This document shows positions 10,568 through 18,356 of a stretch of 64,000 bases of DNA, piece by piece. Below the pieces are notes generated by a model that was given only the letters and a program-made list of their open reading frames with translations, was not told the origin of the DNA and did not search any database. Origin of the DNA: an uncultured Saprospiraceae bacterium (GTDB lineage Bacteria; Bacteroidota; Bacteroidia; Chitinophagales; Saprospiraceae); contig CALDGQ010000041.1 of assembly GCA_937941765.1 (NCBI GenBank), forward strand, positions 1-64,000. The letters run 5' to 3'. The translations under genes were made by a program, and so were the position numbers. The first letter of the stretch is position 1. Every line of letters starts with the position of its first letter.

Positions 10568-10616
10568 ACTTTAAAAGGAACTAGTTTTTAATGATAATAA
10601 TAATTTATCTGTTGTT

Positions 10617-10646
10617 AGCCTCGTCGAAAGTGATGAGGCTTTTTTT
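10617..10646 (+). terminator. Rho-independent terminator of the leu operon
   Basis: The 9-bp stem AGCCTCGTC / GATGAGGCT (one G-U pair) has a six-base loop and is followed by seven T residues, 49 bp after the leuB stop. Confidence 0.85.
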
Positions 10647-10683
10647 GTATATTTAACTAGTACTAATTTGATATCGTGCTGTT

Positions 10684-10750
10684 GCGAGATAAGCGGTTGG
10701 AAACTGGTATCTCGGATGTGTGCTAACGTGCTCCTATGCGTGCCAAAGGT
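10684..10750 (+). repeat. Hairpin repeat family A, locus 1, copy a
   Basis: This 67-bp unit begins GCGAGATAAGCGG and ends GAGCCAAAGGT-like (here GTGCCAAAGGT). Its first 32 bases fold as CGAGATA-AG-CGGTT, loop GGA, AACTG-G-TATCTCG. The end of the copy overlaps an in-frame ATG (10736) of the following small gene, but that gene more likely starts at 10790. Related copies lie at 11084-11292, 32318-32590 and 45475-45750. Confidence 0.85.
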
Positions 10751-10789
10751 TTTCAAAGATTGTTAAACAACATAAAATCTCTACAAATG

Positions 10790-11011
10790 CTACCTGAGAT
10801 TATCGGTCAATTTATAATAGATTTTGTAGTCTATGGGTTTTTAAAAATAATACAATTTGTAGGAGCGGTTGTATTTAGTTTGTTTTCTTTATTCAAAAAA
10901 ACACCTTTCGATTATTATAACACTGACAATTTTGACAAAAAAGTTGGACAATTTTGGACAGGTTTATTATTGATCGGATTAATAGTTTTTGGTGTTTGGT
11001 ATTTGTTTTGA
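10790..11011 (+). CDS. Small membrane protein, unknown function
   Basis: This 73-residue protein from ATG 10790 (MLPEIIGQ...) has two hydrophobic membrane segments, one at about residues 8-33 and one at the C-terminus (about 53-73, ending GVWYLF). A short soluble loop with FDYYNTDNFDKKVGQ joins them. The frame is open further upstream to an ATG at 10736, but that start lies inside repeat copy a and would encode repeat-derived residues, so the inner ATG is preferred. No family is recognised. It lies between copies a and b of the hairpin repeat. Confidence 0.55.
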   Translation, partial: LPEIIGQFIIDFVVYGFLKIIQFVGAVVFSLFSLFKKTPFDYYNTDNFDKKVGQFWTGLLLIGLIVFGVWYLF

Positions 11012-11083
11012 AAATTTTACTAGAATTAAAGTGATTTAAGAAAATGACTGAAGGTGAACTTAAAGTTACGCATTCACTTCGAT

Positions 11084-11292
11084 GCGAGATAAGATGTTGG
11101 AAACCGTATCTCAGACGTGTGCTAACGTACTTCTACGCGAGCCAAAGGTGCGAGATAAGCGGTTGGAAACCGGTATCTCGGACGTGTGCTAACGTGCTCC
11201 TATGCGAGCCAAAGGTGTATAGGATGCGAGATAAGCGGTTGGAAACCGGTATCTCGGACGTGTGCTAACGTGCTCCTTCGCGTGCCAAAGGT
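11084..11292 (+). repeat. Hairpin repeat family A, locus 1, tandem copies b, c and d
   Basis: Three head-to-tail units lie at 11084-11149, 11150-11216 and 11226-11292. Copies c and d differ by only a few bases, and copy b is more diverged. Each unit carries the hairpin CGAGATA..CGGTT-GGA-AACCG..TATCTCG, then a linker containing ACGTGTGCTAACGTGCTCC, then GAGCCAAAGG. Copy d keeps a remnant of a second hairpin (AAGGTTTCAACTT). Open frames across this block are repeat-encoded and are not called as genes. Confidence 0.88.
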
Positions 11293-11323
11293 TTCAACTT
11301 CCTAGCTTATAAAGATTGAAAAA

Positions 11324-11611
11324 ATGGAAAACCTAATTTTGTTAGCCATCTGGTTTATACCACTCATTTTATGGATCTTCAGCATCCATCTTATATCTGA
11401 ATGGAAACATTTCAATAAGTTTTTCATTGCAAATACCATACTGACTATTACTTATCTCGGGTTAATTATTTTTACTGATTTAATAGTCGACTATCATGAT
11501 GAATATGGTCTTGGCAGAATTATTACTAGTCTCGGGGCGCTTACTGTTCATATTTTTTGTGGATTTATCACAAGTTTGGTAATTAGTAGACAAATGCGAA
11601 AAGAAGAATAA
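11324..11611 (+). CDS. Small integral membrane protein, unknown function
   Basis: A 95-residue protein with three predicted membrane helices: about residues 3-24, 34-52 and 66-86. It ends in a charged tail (RQMRKEE). The short loop HYHDEYGLG-like region (VDYHDEYGLGR) carries acidic residues. There is an ATG with an A-rich upstream region (gattgaaaaaatg). No family is recognised. It sits just after the repeat block and 54 bp before a tiny Cys/Lys-rich reading frame. Confidence 0.6.
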   Translation: MENLILLAIWFIPLILWIFSIHLISEWKHFNKFFIANTILTITYLGLIIFTDLIVDYHDEYGLGRIITSLGALTVHIFCGFITSLVISRQMRKEE

Positions 11612-11665
11612 TAATTTAATTCACCAATCAACAAATCATTATCTTGCAAAAAAATAAACCTATCA

Positions 11666-11767
11666 ATGCCAAAGTGCTGTAAGAAAAAATGCTGCAAAAA
11701 ATATAAAAAGAAGAGAAAAAAGGCATGCAAGAAATGTCCGAAATTCTGCTTAAAATGTAACCTGTAA
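11666..11767 (+). CDS. 33-residue Cys/Lys-rich peptide
   Basis: This short frame encodes a very basic peptide beginning MPKCCKKKCCKKYKKK and ending CPKFCLKCNL. It has eight cysteines and about fifteen lysines or arginines in 33 residues, arranged as two CC pairs followed by a C-x2-C and C-x2-C pattern. The composition is far from chance, and the spacing suggests metal binding or a disulfide/zinc-knuckle fold. It has no hydrophobic signal. It lies 54 bp downstream of a small membrane protein and about 270 bp upstream of the DUF4856-imelysin metal-uptake operon. Expression is not shown by sequence alone. Confidence 0.5.
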   Translation: MPKCCKKKCCKKYKKKRKKACKKCPKFCLKCNL

Positions 11768-11960
11768 GGAATTATAAATTCAAAAGGTAAAATTAAGAAT
11801 AGAAGCCTATACTTAACTTTCACTTGTAGACGGCAATTAACTCCTAATTCACACTTTTAATTCCCTCAGAATATTGGATCAGACCAACCCATCGAAATTT
11901 TAACACTTGTAAGTAATTCATTATCAATCATTTAAATAAAATTTGCTGTTTTATTTATAA

Positions 11961-12006
11961 TTAGTCTAAATAAATTTTGAAGAATCCAATTTCAAAATTA
12001 CCTTTG
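11961..12006 (+). promoter_or_regulatory. Consensus Bacteroidota promoter of the DUF4856-imelysin-HTTM-TonB operon, with adjacent dyad
   Basis: TTTG at 11976-11979, exactly 19 bp, then TACCTTTG at 11999-12006 is a perfect match to the Bacteroidota TTTG-N19-TAnnTTTG promoter. The predicted transcription start is near 12013, giving a leader of about 28 nt before ATG 12041. A small dyad TTAG-T-CTAA at 11961-11969, inside a wider TTTATTTA...TAAATAAA inverted repeat, abuts the -33 element. It could be an operator, for example for a DtxR-type metal regulator, but this is speculative. Confidence 0.65.
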
Positions 12007-12040
12007 CTGATATTATAGAAAACACCAAACCACATTAGAG

Positions 12041-13255
12041 ATGAAAAACATATTTGGACTTTGTTTTTGCCTTTCTGTTTTAGCATTAGTTGGATGTGGA
12101 AAAGACGATGAAACCAACACTGAAATCAATAATCCAACCACTTATAACTTTACTCGTGATGGACAATCCACCGTCTCTTTTCCTGGACAAACCACCAGAA
12201 TTGCAATGGGTACTGAATTGATTAATGCAATGGCTAATTTCAATCAGTCTGCAATAGGATTGTTAGAAATGTATGCCAATGAAACAGCTACTGGTGAAGA
12301 TGCCAATCCATATGCGAATGATGAATTGAATGCTTCTTCTAAAAGTATTAAATCAAAAACTGCAGCCTCTACTGATTTTTTCTCTGCCAATACTTCTGAA
12401 TCCGCTACTATAAAAGCTGACTTTGAAACTTGGATCACTGCTCAAGTAACCGAAGTTTTTCCAAATAAAAATGAATTAGCAACACCTGGTTTTGCGGGAC
12501 AAATTGCAGATGGATCTTCTGTAAGATACGTTAATGCAGCTGGTCTTGAATACAACCAAGTTGTCAACAAAGGTTTAATTGGCGCATTGATAGTTGATCA
12601 AATTTTGAATAATTATTTGAGCCCTACCGTTTTGGATGCTGGCGAAAATAAAACCAATAATGATGCTGGAATTGTTGATGAAGGTTCCGTTTACACGACC
12701 ATGGAACACAAGTGGGATGAAGCTTATGGTTATTTATTTGGTGCTTCCACTGATGCTACCAATCCAATCGCTACTTTAGGAGAAGGTAATTTCTTAAATA
12801 AATATTTATCACGTGTAAATGATGACGTGGACTTTGCAGGAATTGCAACCGATATTTGGGAAGCATTCAAATTAGGTAGAGCTGCAATTGTTGCTGGTGA
12901 TTATGATGAAAGAAATGATCAGGCAAGCATCATTAAAGAATTAATTTCTAAGGCAATGGCCATCAGAACAGTTTACTATCTTCAACAAGGTAAAAACGCA
13001 TTACCTACTTCAGGTGATAATTACGGTTCCGCATTTCATGATTTATCAGAGGGAGCAGGATTCGTATACAGCTTGCGTTTTTTAAGAAACCCTAACAATG
13101 CAGACGCATACTTCTCCAGATCAGAAGTAGATGCAATGATGGAACAATTAACCACTGGAAATGGATTCTGGGAAATCACACCTGCGACACTAGACGCAAT
13201 GTCTGAAGAAATTGCAAACAAATTCGATTTCACTGTTGCACAAGCAGGTAGCTAA
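12041..13255 (+). CDS. DUF4856 domain-containing lipoprotein
   Basis: This 404-residue protein begins with a lipoprotein signal (LSVLALVGC, acylated Cys near residue 19), followed by a charged linker KDDETNTE. The mature part starts YNFTRDGQSTVSFPGQTTR, a hallmark of DUF4856 proteins, and continues with the KWDEAYGYLFG stretch and a helical C-terminus. DUF4856 proteins commonly occur beside imelysin-like lipoproteins and TonB receptors, as here, and are thought to be surface or periplasmic parts of metal-uptake loci. No enzymatic motif is seen. It is the first gene of a four-gene operon with a consensus promoter. The exact ligand is unknown. Confidence 0.85.
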   Translation: MKNIFGLCFCLSVLALVGCGKDDETNTEINNPTTYNFTRDGQSTVSFPGQTTRIAMGTELINAMANFNQSAIGLLEMYANETATGEDANPYANDELNASSKSIKSKTAASTDFFSANTSESATIKADFETWITAQVTEVFPNKNELATPGFAGQIADGSSVRYVNAAGLEYNQVVNKGLIGALIVDQILNNYLSPTVLDAGENKTNNDAGIVDEGSVYTTMEHKWDEAYGYLFGASTDATNPIATLGEGNFLNKYLSRVNDDVDFAGIATDIWEAFKLGRAAIVAGDYDERNDQASIIKELISKAMAIRTVYYLQQGKNALPTSGDNYGSAFHDLSEGAGFVYSLRFLRNPNNADAYFSRSEVDAMMEQLTTGNGFWEITPATLDAMSEEIANKFDFTVAQAGS

Positions 13256-13285
13256 TTTTACCCTACAAACCAAAAGTCAAAAATT

Positions 13286-14395
13286 ATGAAGCTCACAAAA
13301 CTCAATTTCTTTTTAGGAGTATTATTAGTTGGATTGTTTGTCACTTCATGCAATGACAAAGATGATGACCCTACAACATCCGTTGATAATTTCAATCGAA
13401 GTGAGATGTTGAGTTTTTGGGCGGATGATATTATTATTCCAGCTTACGAATCTTTTGATGGAACACTGGATAATTTTGTGGAAGCAAAAGATGCATTCGC
13501 CAATGATCAGTCAATCGATCATCTTGAAAATTTAAAAGCCACTTGGTTAATTAGTTACAAGTCTTGGCAAAATGTCGCCATGTTTGATATCGGAAAAGCA
13601 GAAGAAATAAACTTTTTATATTCAATGAATATCTTTCCTGCCGATGTCGATTTAATTGAAGAAAACATCTCTAATGGGGATTACAATTTGACCTTGCCTT
13701 CTAACATGGATGCGCAAGGATTTCCTGCCATTGAATATTTGTTGTTCGGGATGGACGACTCAATTGTACCTTTGGATTTATTAAGTGAACCAAATCGAAT
13801 TGCTTACATCAGTGATTTAGTTGACCGAATGAAATCATTAAACAGTGAAGTTTTAAATGATTGGAAAACTAATTTCCGTAATACTTTTGTTGAAAATAAT
13901 GGTTCATCCGCAACCGCGTCGACAGATAAGATGATCAATGATTTCTTATTTCATTTTGAGAAACATTTTAGAGCAGGTAAGATTGGAATTCCTGCTGGTG
14001 TCTTTTCTGGATCAGAATTAAGTTCACTTGCCGAAGCTCCTTATTCAGGAAAAAGCAAAGAACTATTTTTTGCTTCTTTCGATGCTATCCAAAATTTCTT
14101 TACCGGGTTGAGTTTTGATAAATCAACAACTGGATTAAGTCTCCAACAATATTTATCAAATATTGCGCAAACGAATGAATCACAAGATATATCAATCGCA
14201 ATCCTTCAACAATGGGAATCCGCAACAACAAGTGCACAACATTTAATGGATAATTTTAAAGACCAGGTAGAACAGGATAATTCAAAGATGTTGAACACGT
14301 ATGATGAGATTCAAAAGTCAGTTGTACTGCTGAAAGTTGATATGATGCAAGCTTTGAATATTCAGGTGGATTATGTCGATGCAGATGGGGATTAA
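13286..14395 (+). CDS. Imelysin family (peptidase M75-like) lipoprotein
   Basis: A 369-residue lipoprotein with lipobox LFVTSC and Asp-rich linker NDKDDDP. The helical fold with WKTSYKSWQNVAMF-like sequence (SYKSWQNVAMFD) and QGFPAIEYLLFG is that of the imelysin family, whose members (EfeO, IrpA, algal p19-like) bind iron or act as periplasmic metal-binding components. The usual GxHxxE motif reads G145-F-P147-A-I-E150 here, so the histidine is replaced by proline while the glutamate is kept. It lies 30 bp after the DUF4856 gene, and its stop codon is immediately followed by the ATG of the HTTM gene. It is probably periplasm- or surface-exposed. A peptidase role is unlikely. Confidence 0.85.
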   Translation: MKLTKLNFFLGVLLVGLFVTSCNDKDDDPTTSVDNFNRSEMLSFWADDIIIPAYESFDGTLDNFVEAKDAFANDQSIDHLENLKATWLISYKSWQNVAMFDIGKAEEINFLYSMNIFPADVDLIEENISNGDYNLTLPSNMDAQGFPAIEYLLFGMDDSIVPLDLLSEPNRIAYISDLVDRMKSLNSEVLNDWKTNFRNTFVENNGSSATASTDKMINDFLFHFEKHFRAGKIGIPAGVFSGSELSSLAEAPYSGKSKELFFASFDAIQNFFTGLSFDKSTTGLSLQQYLSNIAQTNESQDISIAILQQWESATTSAQHLMDNFKDQVEQDNSKMLNTYDEIQKSVVLLKVDMMQALNIQVDYVDADGD

Positions 14396-15751
14396 ATGTC
14401 AAACAAATTTCAAACATATCTATCAACGACCACCCACGCAGCTCCGTTAGCAGTATTCAGATTTCTTTTTGGCCTCTTGATGTCCATTAGTATCATCAGA
14501 TTTTGGTACAATGGCTGGATTGAAAAATTATACCTCCTACCCGATTTTCATTTCAAGTATTTCGGATTTTCCTGGATTAAGGTTCCTCCAGATATATGGT
14601 GTTATGTGCTATTCATTATTTGTGGTTTAGCTGCCTTTTTATTCGCGATTGGTTTTAAATATAAAATCGCGATACTTATTTTCTTTATAAGCTTTACCTA
14701 TATAGAATTAATGGATAAAACAACCTACTTAAACCACTATTATTTCGTTTCAGTAATTAGCTTTATCCTCATTTTTCTTCCTGCCAATAAATACTTCTCT
14801 ATTGATGCTTTCAAAAATCCCTCATTAGCTATTCAGTATATTCCAAAGTGGAATGTTGATGCATTAAAAATAATGTTGATTATTGTTTACGTATATGCAG
14901 GGTTAGCAAAATTAAATTATGACTGGATGGTAAACGCCATGCCGCTAGCAATCTGGTTGCCCTCAAAGGTAGATACGCCGTTCATAGGATCTTTGATGTC
15001 GCAAAAATGGATGCCTCACTTTTTTAGTTGGGGTGGAGCGATTTATGATTTAACCATTCCATTTTTTCTGCTGTTCAAAAAGACAAGAGTATTCGCTTTT
15101 GTAGCTGTATTGTTTTTTCATCTAACTACTAGCATTTTATTTCCAATTGGCATGTTTCCATATATTATGATTGCGGCCACGATGATTTTCTTTAGTGCAA
15201 AATTTCACAATCAAATTTTAGAGAAAATTGCTAGCATTTTCAAAATTGGAAAAACTCATTTTGATAATGGTGTTCATTTGATCCATACCCAAAATCGAAA
15301 GAGTCAAATTGCATTTAAAATTTTAGCGGTTGTTTTGATTTTTCAGGTACTCCTTCCGTTAAGAAGTTTTGCGTATCCTGGCAATATTTATTGGACGGAA
15401 CAAGGCTATCGATTTTCATGGAGAGTGATGCTAATGGAAAAAACAGGTTATGCTAATTTTAAAATCGTCGATCAAAAAACTGGTAAAAGATTTTATGTTC
15501 AAAATGAGGATTTCTTAACTCAATTTCAGCAAAAGCAAATGTCAACTCAGGCCGATTTTATAATAGAATATGCGCATTATTTGGGCAATCATTTCACCAG
15601 TCAAGGTCATCAAAATGTCGGCGTCTATGTAGAAAGTTATGCCTCCTTGAATGGTCGTAAAAGCCAACTATATATCAATCCCGAAATTGATTTAATGACC
15701 TTAAAAAACAATTTTAATCACAGATATTATATCCTTCCACTGAATGAATAA
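14396..15751 (+). CDS. HTTM domain-containing integral membrane protein
   Basis: This 451-residue protein has several membrane helices in its first 270 residues. They include PLAVFRFLFGLLMSISIIRFW near the start, IYVYAGLAKLNYDWM-type and WGGAIYDLTIPFFLLF segments, and a later helix around 302-320. A soluble C-terminal region follows. The pattern matches the HTTM (horizontally transferred transmembrane) domain found in vitamin K-dependent gamma-carboxylase and in many bacterial proteins next to imelysin/TonB genes. The ATG directly abuts the imelysin stop, and the 3' end overlaps the TonB receptor gene by 8 bp, indicating coupled translation. Carboxylase activity is not implied; the bacterial role is unproven. 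Confidence 0.82.
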   Translation: MSNKFQTYLSTTTHAAPLAVFRFLFGLLMSISIIRFWYNGWIEKLYLLPDFHFKYFGFSWIKVPPDIWCYVLFIICGLAAFLFAIGFKYKIAILIFFISFTYIELMDKTTYLNHYYFVSVISFILIFLPANKYFSIDAFKNPSLAIQYIPKWNVDALKIMLIIVYVYAGLAKLNYDWMVNAMPLAIWLPSKVDTPFIGSLMSQKWMPHFFSWGGAIYDLTIPFFLLFKKTRVFAFVAVLFFHLTTSILFPIGMFPYIMIAATMIFFSAKFHNQILEKIASIFKIGKTHFDNGVHLIHTQNRKSQIAFKILAVVLIFQVLLPLRSFAYPGNIYWTEQGYRFSWRVMLMEKTGYANFKIVDQKTGKRFYVQNEDFLTQFQQKQMSTQADFIIEYAHYLGNHFTSQGHQNVGVYVESYASLNGRKSQLYINPEIDLMTLKNNFNHRYYILPLNE

Positions 15752-18227
15752 TTGGAGATGCATATTTACTGTTACCTGGTTGTTTATGATTTCCGTATTG
15801 GGAACTGCTCAATCCGATTTGACTGGTAAAGTGCTGGATCAATCCTCCAAAAATGAATTGGTAAACGCAGAGATCATCATCAATTCTAGCATTGTAAGTA
15901 CAACGGATGAAAATGGAACTTACTTATTAAAAAATCGAAAAGAAAAATTTTTAGAACTCACTATTTTCCATGACAATTATAATCTTTTTGACACGATTGT
16001 TCAACTCAACCCTGGCTTTAATAACATTGACTTTACATTAATTCCTTTAGCAATTGAATTGACAGAAATAGAAGTAAAATCCAGACGAAAAGAATTATTC
16101 GCGATCCGAAAAATGAGTGATGTTGAAGGTACAACCATCAACGCTGGAAAGAAAACAGAAGTTGTCATTTTGGAAAACATCACCGCCAATCTTGCTTCCA
16201 ATCAAAGTCGGCAAATATATGCACAAGTTGCTGGTTTGAATATATATGAAGGATCAGATGGAGGATTACAATTAGCAATTGGTGGTCGCGGTTTGGATCC
16301 GAATCGAACATCAAATTTCAATACCCGTCAAAATGGATATGATATTAGTGCAGATGTTTTAGGTTACCCCGAAAGTTACTACACACCTCCTGCACATGCG
16401 ATTCGCGAAATTCAAATCATCAGAGGTGCTAGTTCACTTCAATACGGAACTCAATTTGGCGGACTGATAAATTTCAAATTAAACACGCTTCCAAGTGATA
16501 AAAAATGGGGCGTCAAATCCAGTCAGTCGATCGGTTCTTTTGGTTTATTTGATAGCTACAATCAAATTGGTTTGAATCAAAATAAATGGAAAATCAATGC
16601 CTACTATAATTATAAAAAAGGAGATGGCTATCGGTTGAATTCTGATTATCAATTGCACAATTTTTTTGGAAGTGTTTCATATGATCTCAACAATAATATT
16701 ACATTATCAGGGGAAGTAAGTTATTTCAATTATTTAGCAAAACAAGCTGGTGGATTGACGGATCAACAATTTGATTCCGCGCCTCGTTTAAGCACAAGAA
16801 CACGTAATTGGTTCGATGTCGATTGGCGATTGGTTAATTTAAAATATGAACAACAACTTTCTTCAAAATCTCGATTAAGTTTGAGCTTGTTTGGACTGAA
16901 CGCCGCTCGTAAATCGCTTGGATACCGAGGCAATCCTAACAATCTAAATGAGAATCCGATTCTTTCGTTAGATGAGCAGGATATCAATGGCGATTTCACT
17001 AATCCACGAGATTTAATTCTTGGTACTTTCAAGAATTATGGTGCAGAATTTCGTTGGATCAATGAATTTCAAATCGGACAAAAAAAATCTATTTTATTAA
17101 CTGGAATCAAATGGTATGATGCCAACAATACGTCCATACAAGGGCCTGGATCTTTTGGAAGTGACGCAGATTTTACTTTAAGAACTTCAGAAACGCCCGA
17201 CTACGCCTCCCAATCTGATTTCAAATTCCCTAATCAAAACTTAGCATTTTTTGGTGAAAATATATTTTACTTAAATAAAAAATGGTCGATTACGCCAGGA
17301 TTTAGATTTGAACATATCAATACAGGCGCAAAAGGTAATTACAATCAAGTGGTATTTGATATTGCAGGCAACCCTATTTCAAACACTACATTTACAGAAG
17401 ATAAAAATCTCGCACGACAATTTATATTATTTGGCTTGGGTATTGAGCATAAAAAAAATAAAGCGTTTAATTTCTTTGCAAATGTTTCTCAAAATTATCG
17501 CTCTGTTACCTTTAGTGATATCCGAGTGGTCAGTCCAAGTTTTATAGTTGATGCAAACATAATAGATGAAAATGGATTGACATTCGATTTAGGTATTCGA
17601 GGTCAAATCAATCGCTCATTTACTTACAGTTTAAATGCATTCGGCGTTCACTATAGAAATCGTATTGGAATCATTTTCGATGATAGAGCCAACAGAGTGC
17701 GTACAAATATTGGAGATGCTTTCATTACTGGAGTTGAGTCATTTGTAGAGGCGGATTTGCTAAACTTAAATTCTAATAAAAGAGAAGATATACAATTCAA
17801 AACGTTCATCAATTTTGCATTGACTGATTCTAGATACTTGGCCTCAAAAAGTCAAAACGTAAAAGGAAATAAGGTTGAATTTATTCCTCAAATAAATCTA
17901 AAAACAGGTATTCGATTTTATCTGAAAAATTTTACCAGCAGTATTCAATTCTCCTATCTCTCAGATCAATTTACGGATGCCCAAAATTCACCTATTGCGC
18001 AACAAGGGGATTTGAGAAGCGGTATCATCGGTGAAATTCCTGCCTACCATGTTACGGATCTCAGTCTCTCCTACCGATTCAAAAAATTTAAACTCAATAC
18101 TGGAATCAACAATGTTTTTGACAATGCCTATTTCACCAGACGGGCAACTGGTTATCCTGGTCCTGGAATTATTCCTTCAGAAGGAAGAGGCTGGTACTTT
18201 GGTGTACAGGTTAATTTGAATGAGTAA
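15744..18227 (+). CDS. TonB-dependent receptor, FecA-like
   Basis: An outer-membrane beta-barrel receptor of 827 residues, expected to import a metal chelate using TonB/ExbB/ExbD energy. It has a signal peptide ending near GTAQS, a carboxypeptidase-regulatory-like domain (about 26-105, DLTGKVLDQSSK...), and then a plug with GGRGLDPNRTSNFNTRQNG-type sequence and IIRGASSLQYGTQFGG. The barrel runs to GWYFGVQVNLNE. The plug sequence around NGYDISADVLGYPESYYTPP resembles FecA-type ferric-citrate receptors. It is the last gene of the DUF4856-imelysin-HTTM operon, which supports iron or another transition metal as substrate. The substrate itself is inferred. Confidence 0.9.
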   Translation: MNNWRCIFTVTWLFMISVLGTAQSDLTGKVLDQSSKNELVNAEIIINSSIVSTTDENGTYLLKNRKEKFLELTIFHDNYNLFDTIVQLNPGFNNIDFTLIPLAIELTEIEVKSRRKELFAIRKMSDVEGTTINAGKKTEVVILENITANLASNQSRQIYAQVAGLNIYEGSDGGLQLAIGGRGLDPNRTSNFNTRQNGYDISADVLGYPESYYTPPAHAIREIQIIRGASSLQYGTQFGGLINFKLNTLPSDKKWGVKSSQSIGSFGLFDSYNQIGLNQNKWKINAYYNYKKGDGYRLNSDYQLHNFFGSVSYDLNNNITLSGEVSYFNYLAKQAGGLTDQQFDSAPRLSTRTRNWFDVDWRLVNLKYEQQLSSKSRLSLSLFGLNAARKSLGYRGNPNNLNENPILSLDEQDINGDFTNPRDLILGTFKNYGAEFRWINEFQIGQKKSILLTGIKWYDANNTSIQGPGSFGSDADFTLRTSETPDYASQSDFKFPNQNLAFFGENIFYLNKKWSITPGFRFEHINTGAKGNYNQVVFDIAGNPISNTTFTEDKNLARQFILFGLGIEHKKNKAFNFFANVSQNYRSVTFSDIRVVSPSFIVDANIIDENGLTFDLGIRGQINRSFTYSLNAFGVHYRNRIGIIFDDRANRVRTNIGDAFITGVESFVEADLLNLNSNKREDIQFKTFINFALTDSRYLASKSQNVKGNKVEFIPQINLKTGIRFYLKNFTSSIQFSYLSDQFTDAQNSPIAQQGDLRSGIIGEIPAYHVTDLSLSYRFKKFKLNTGINNVFDNAYFTRRATGYPGPGIIPSEGRGWYFGVQVNLNE

Positions 18228-18243
18228 TAGGCATTCGGAAAAT

Positions 18244-18293
18244 GAACCGCAGAATATCGAACAAAAAACCGCAGAATGTAGAAGTTGAGTGCG
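18244..18293 (+). repeat. Short dispersed repeat family B, copy 1
   Basis: The unit GAACCGCAGAATATCGAA continues into ATGTAGAAGTTGAGTGCG with an internal duplication of the AACCGCAGA part. A related copy in reverse orientation lies at 42591-42625. It falls between convergent genes. Confidence 0.55.
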
Positions 18294-18356
18294 CTAGAAC
18301 ACTCGTATAATAATAGCGAATTCATTTTTGGCTATCAACCTCTCGACATTAGGAAA

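Noticed and set aside
11044-11268. 74-codon frame across locus 1 repeats b-d
   Set aside because: Its sequence is translated hairpin repeat; the real genes lie on either side.
10684-11292. Integron attC-like cassette array
   Set aside because: Repeats separate small genes, but attC core boxes (GTTRRRY ... RYYYAAC) are not seen, copies b-d are contiguous without genes between them, and no integrase is present.
10684-11292. CRISPR array
   Set aside because: Unit length is 67 bp with hairpins and no unique spacers of regular length; there are no cas genes.
14396-15751. HTTM protein annotated as a gamma-carboxylase enzyme
   Set aside because: The membrane domain is shared, but activity in bacteria is unproven and no carboxylase substrate is nearby.
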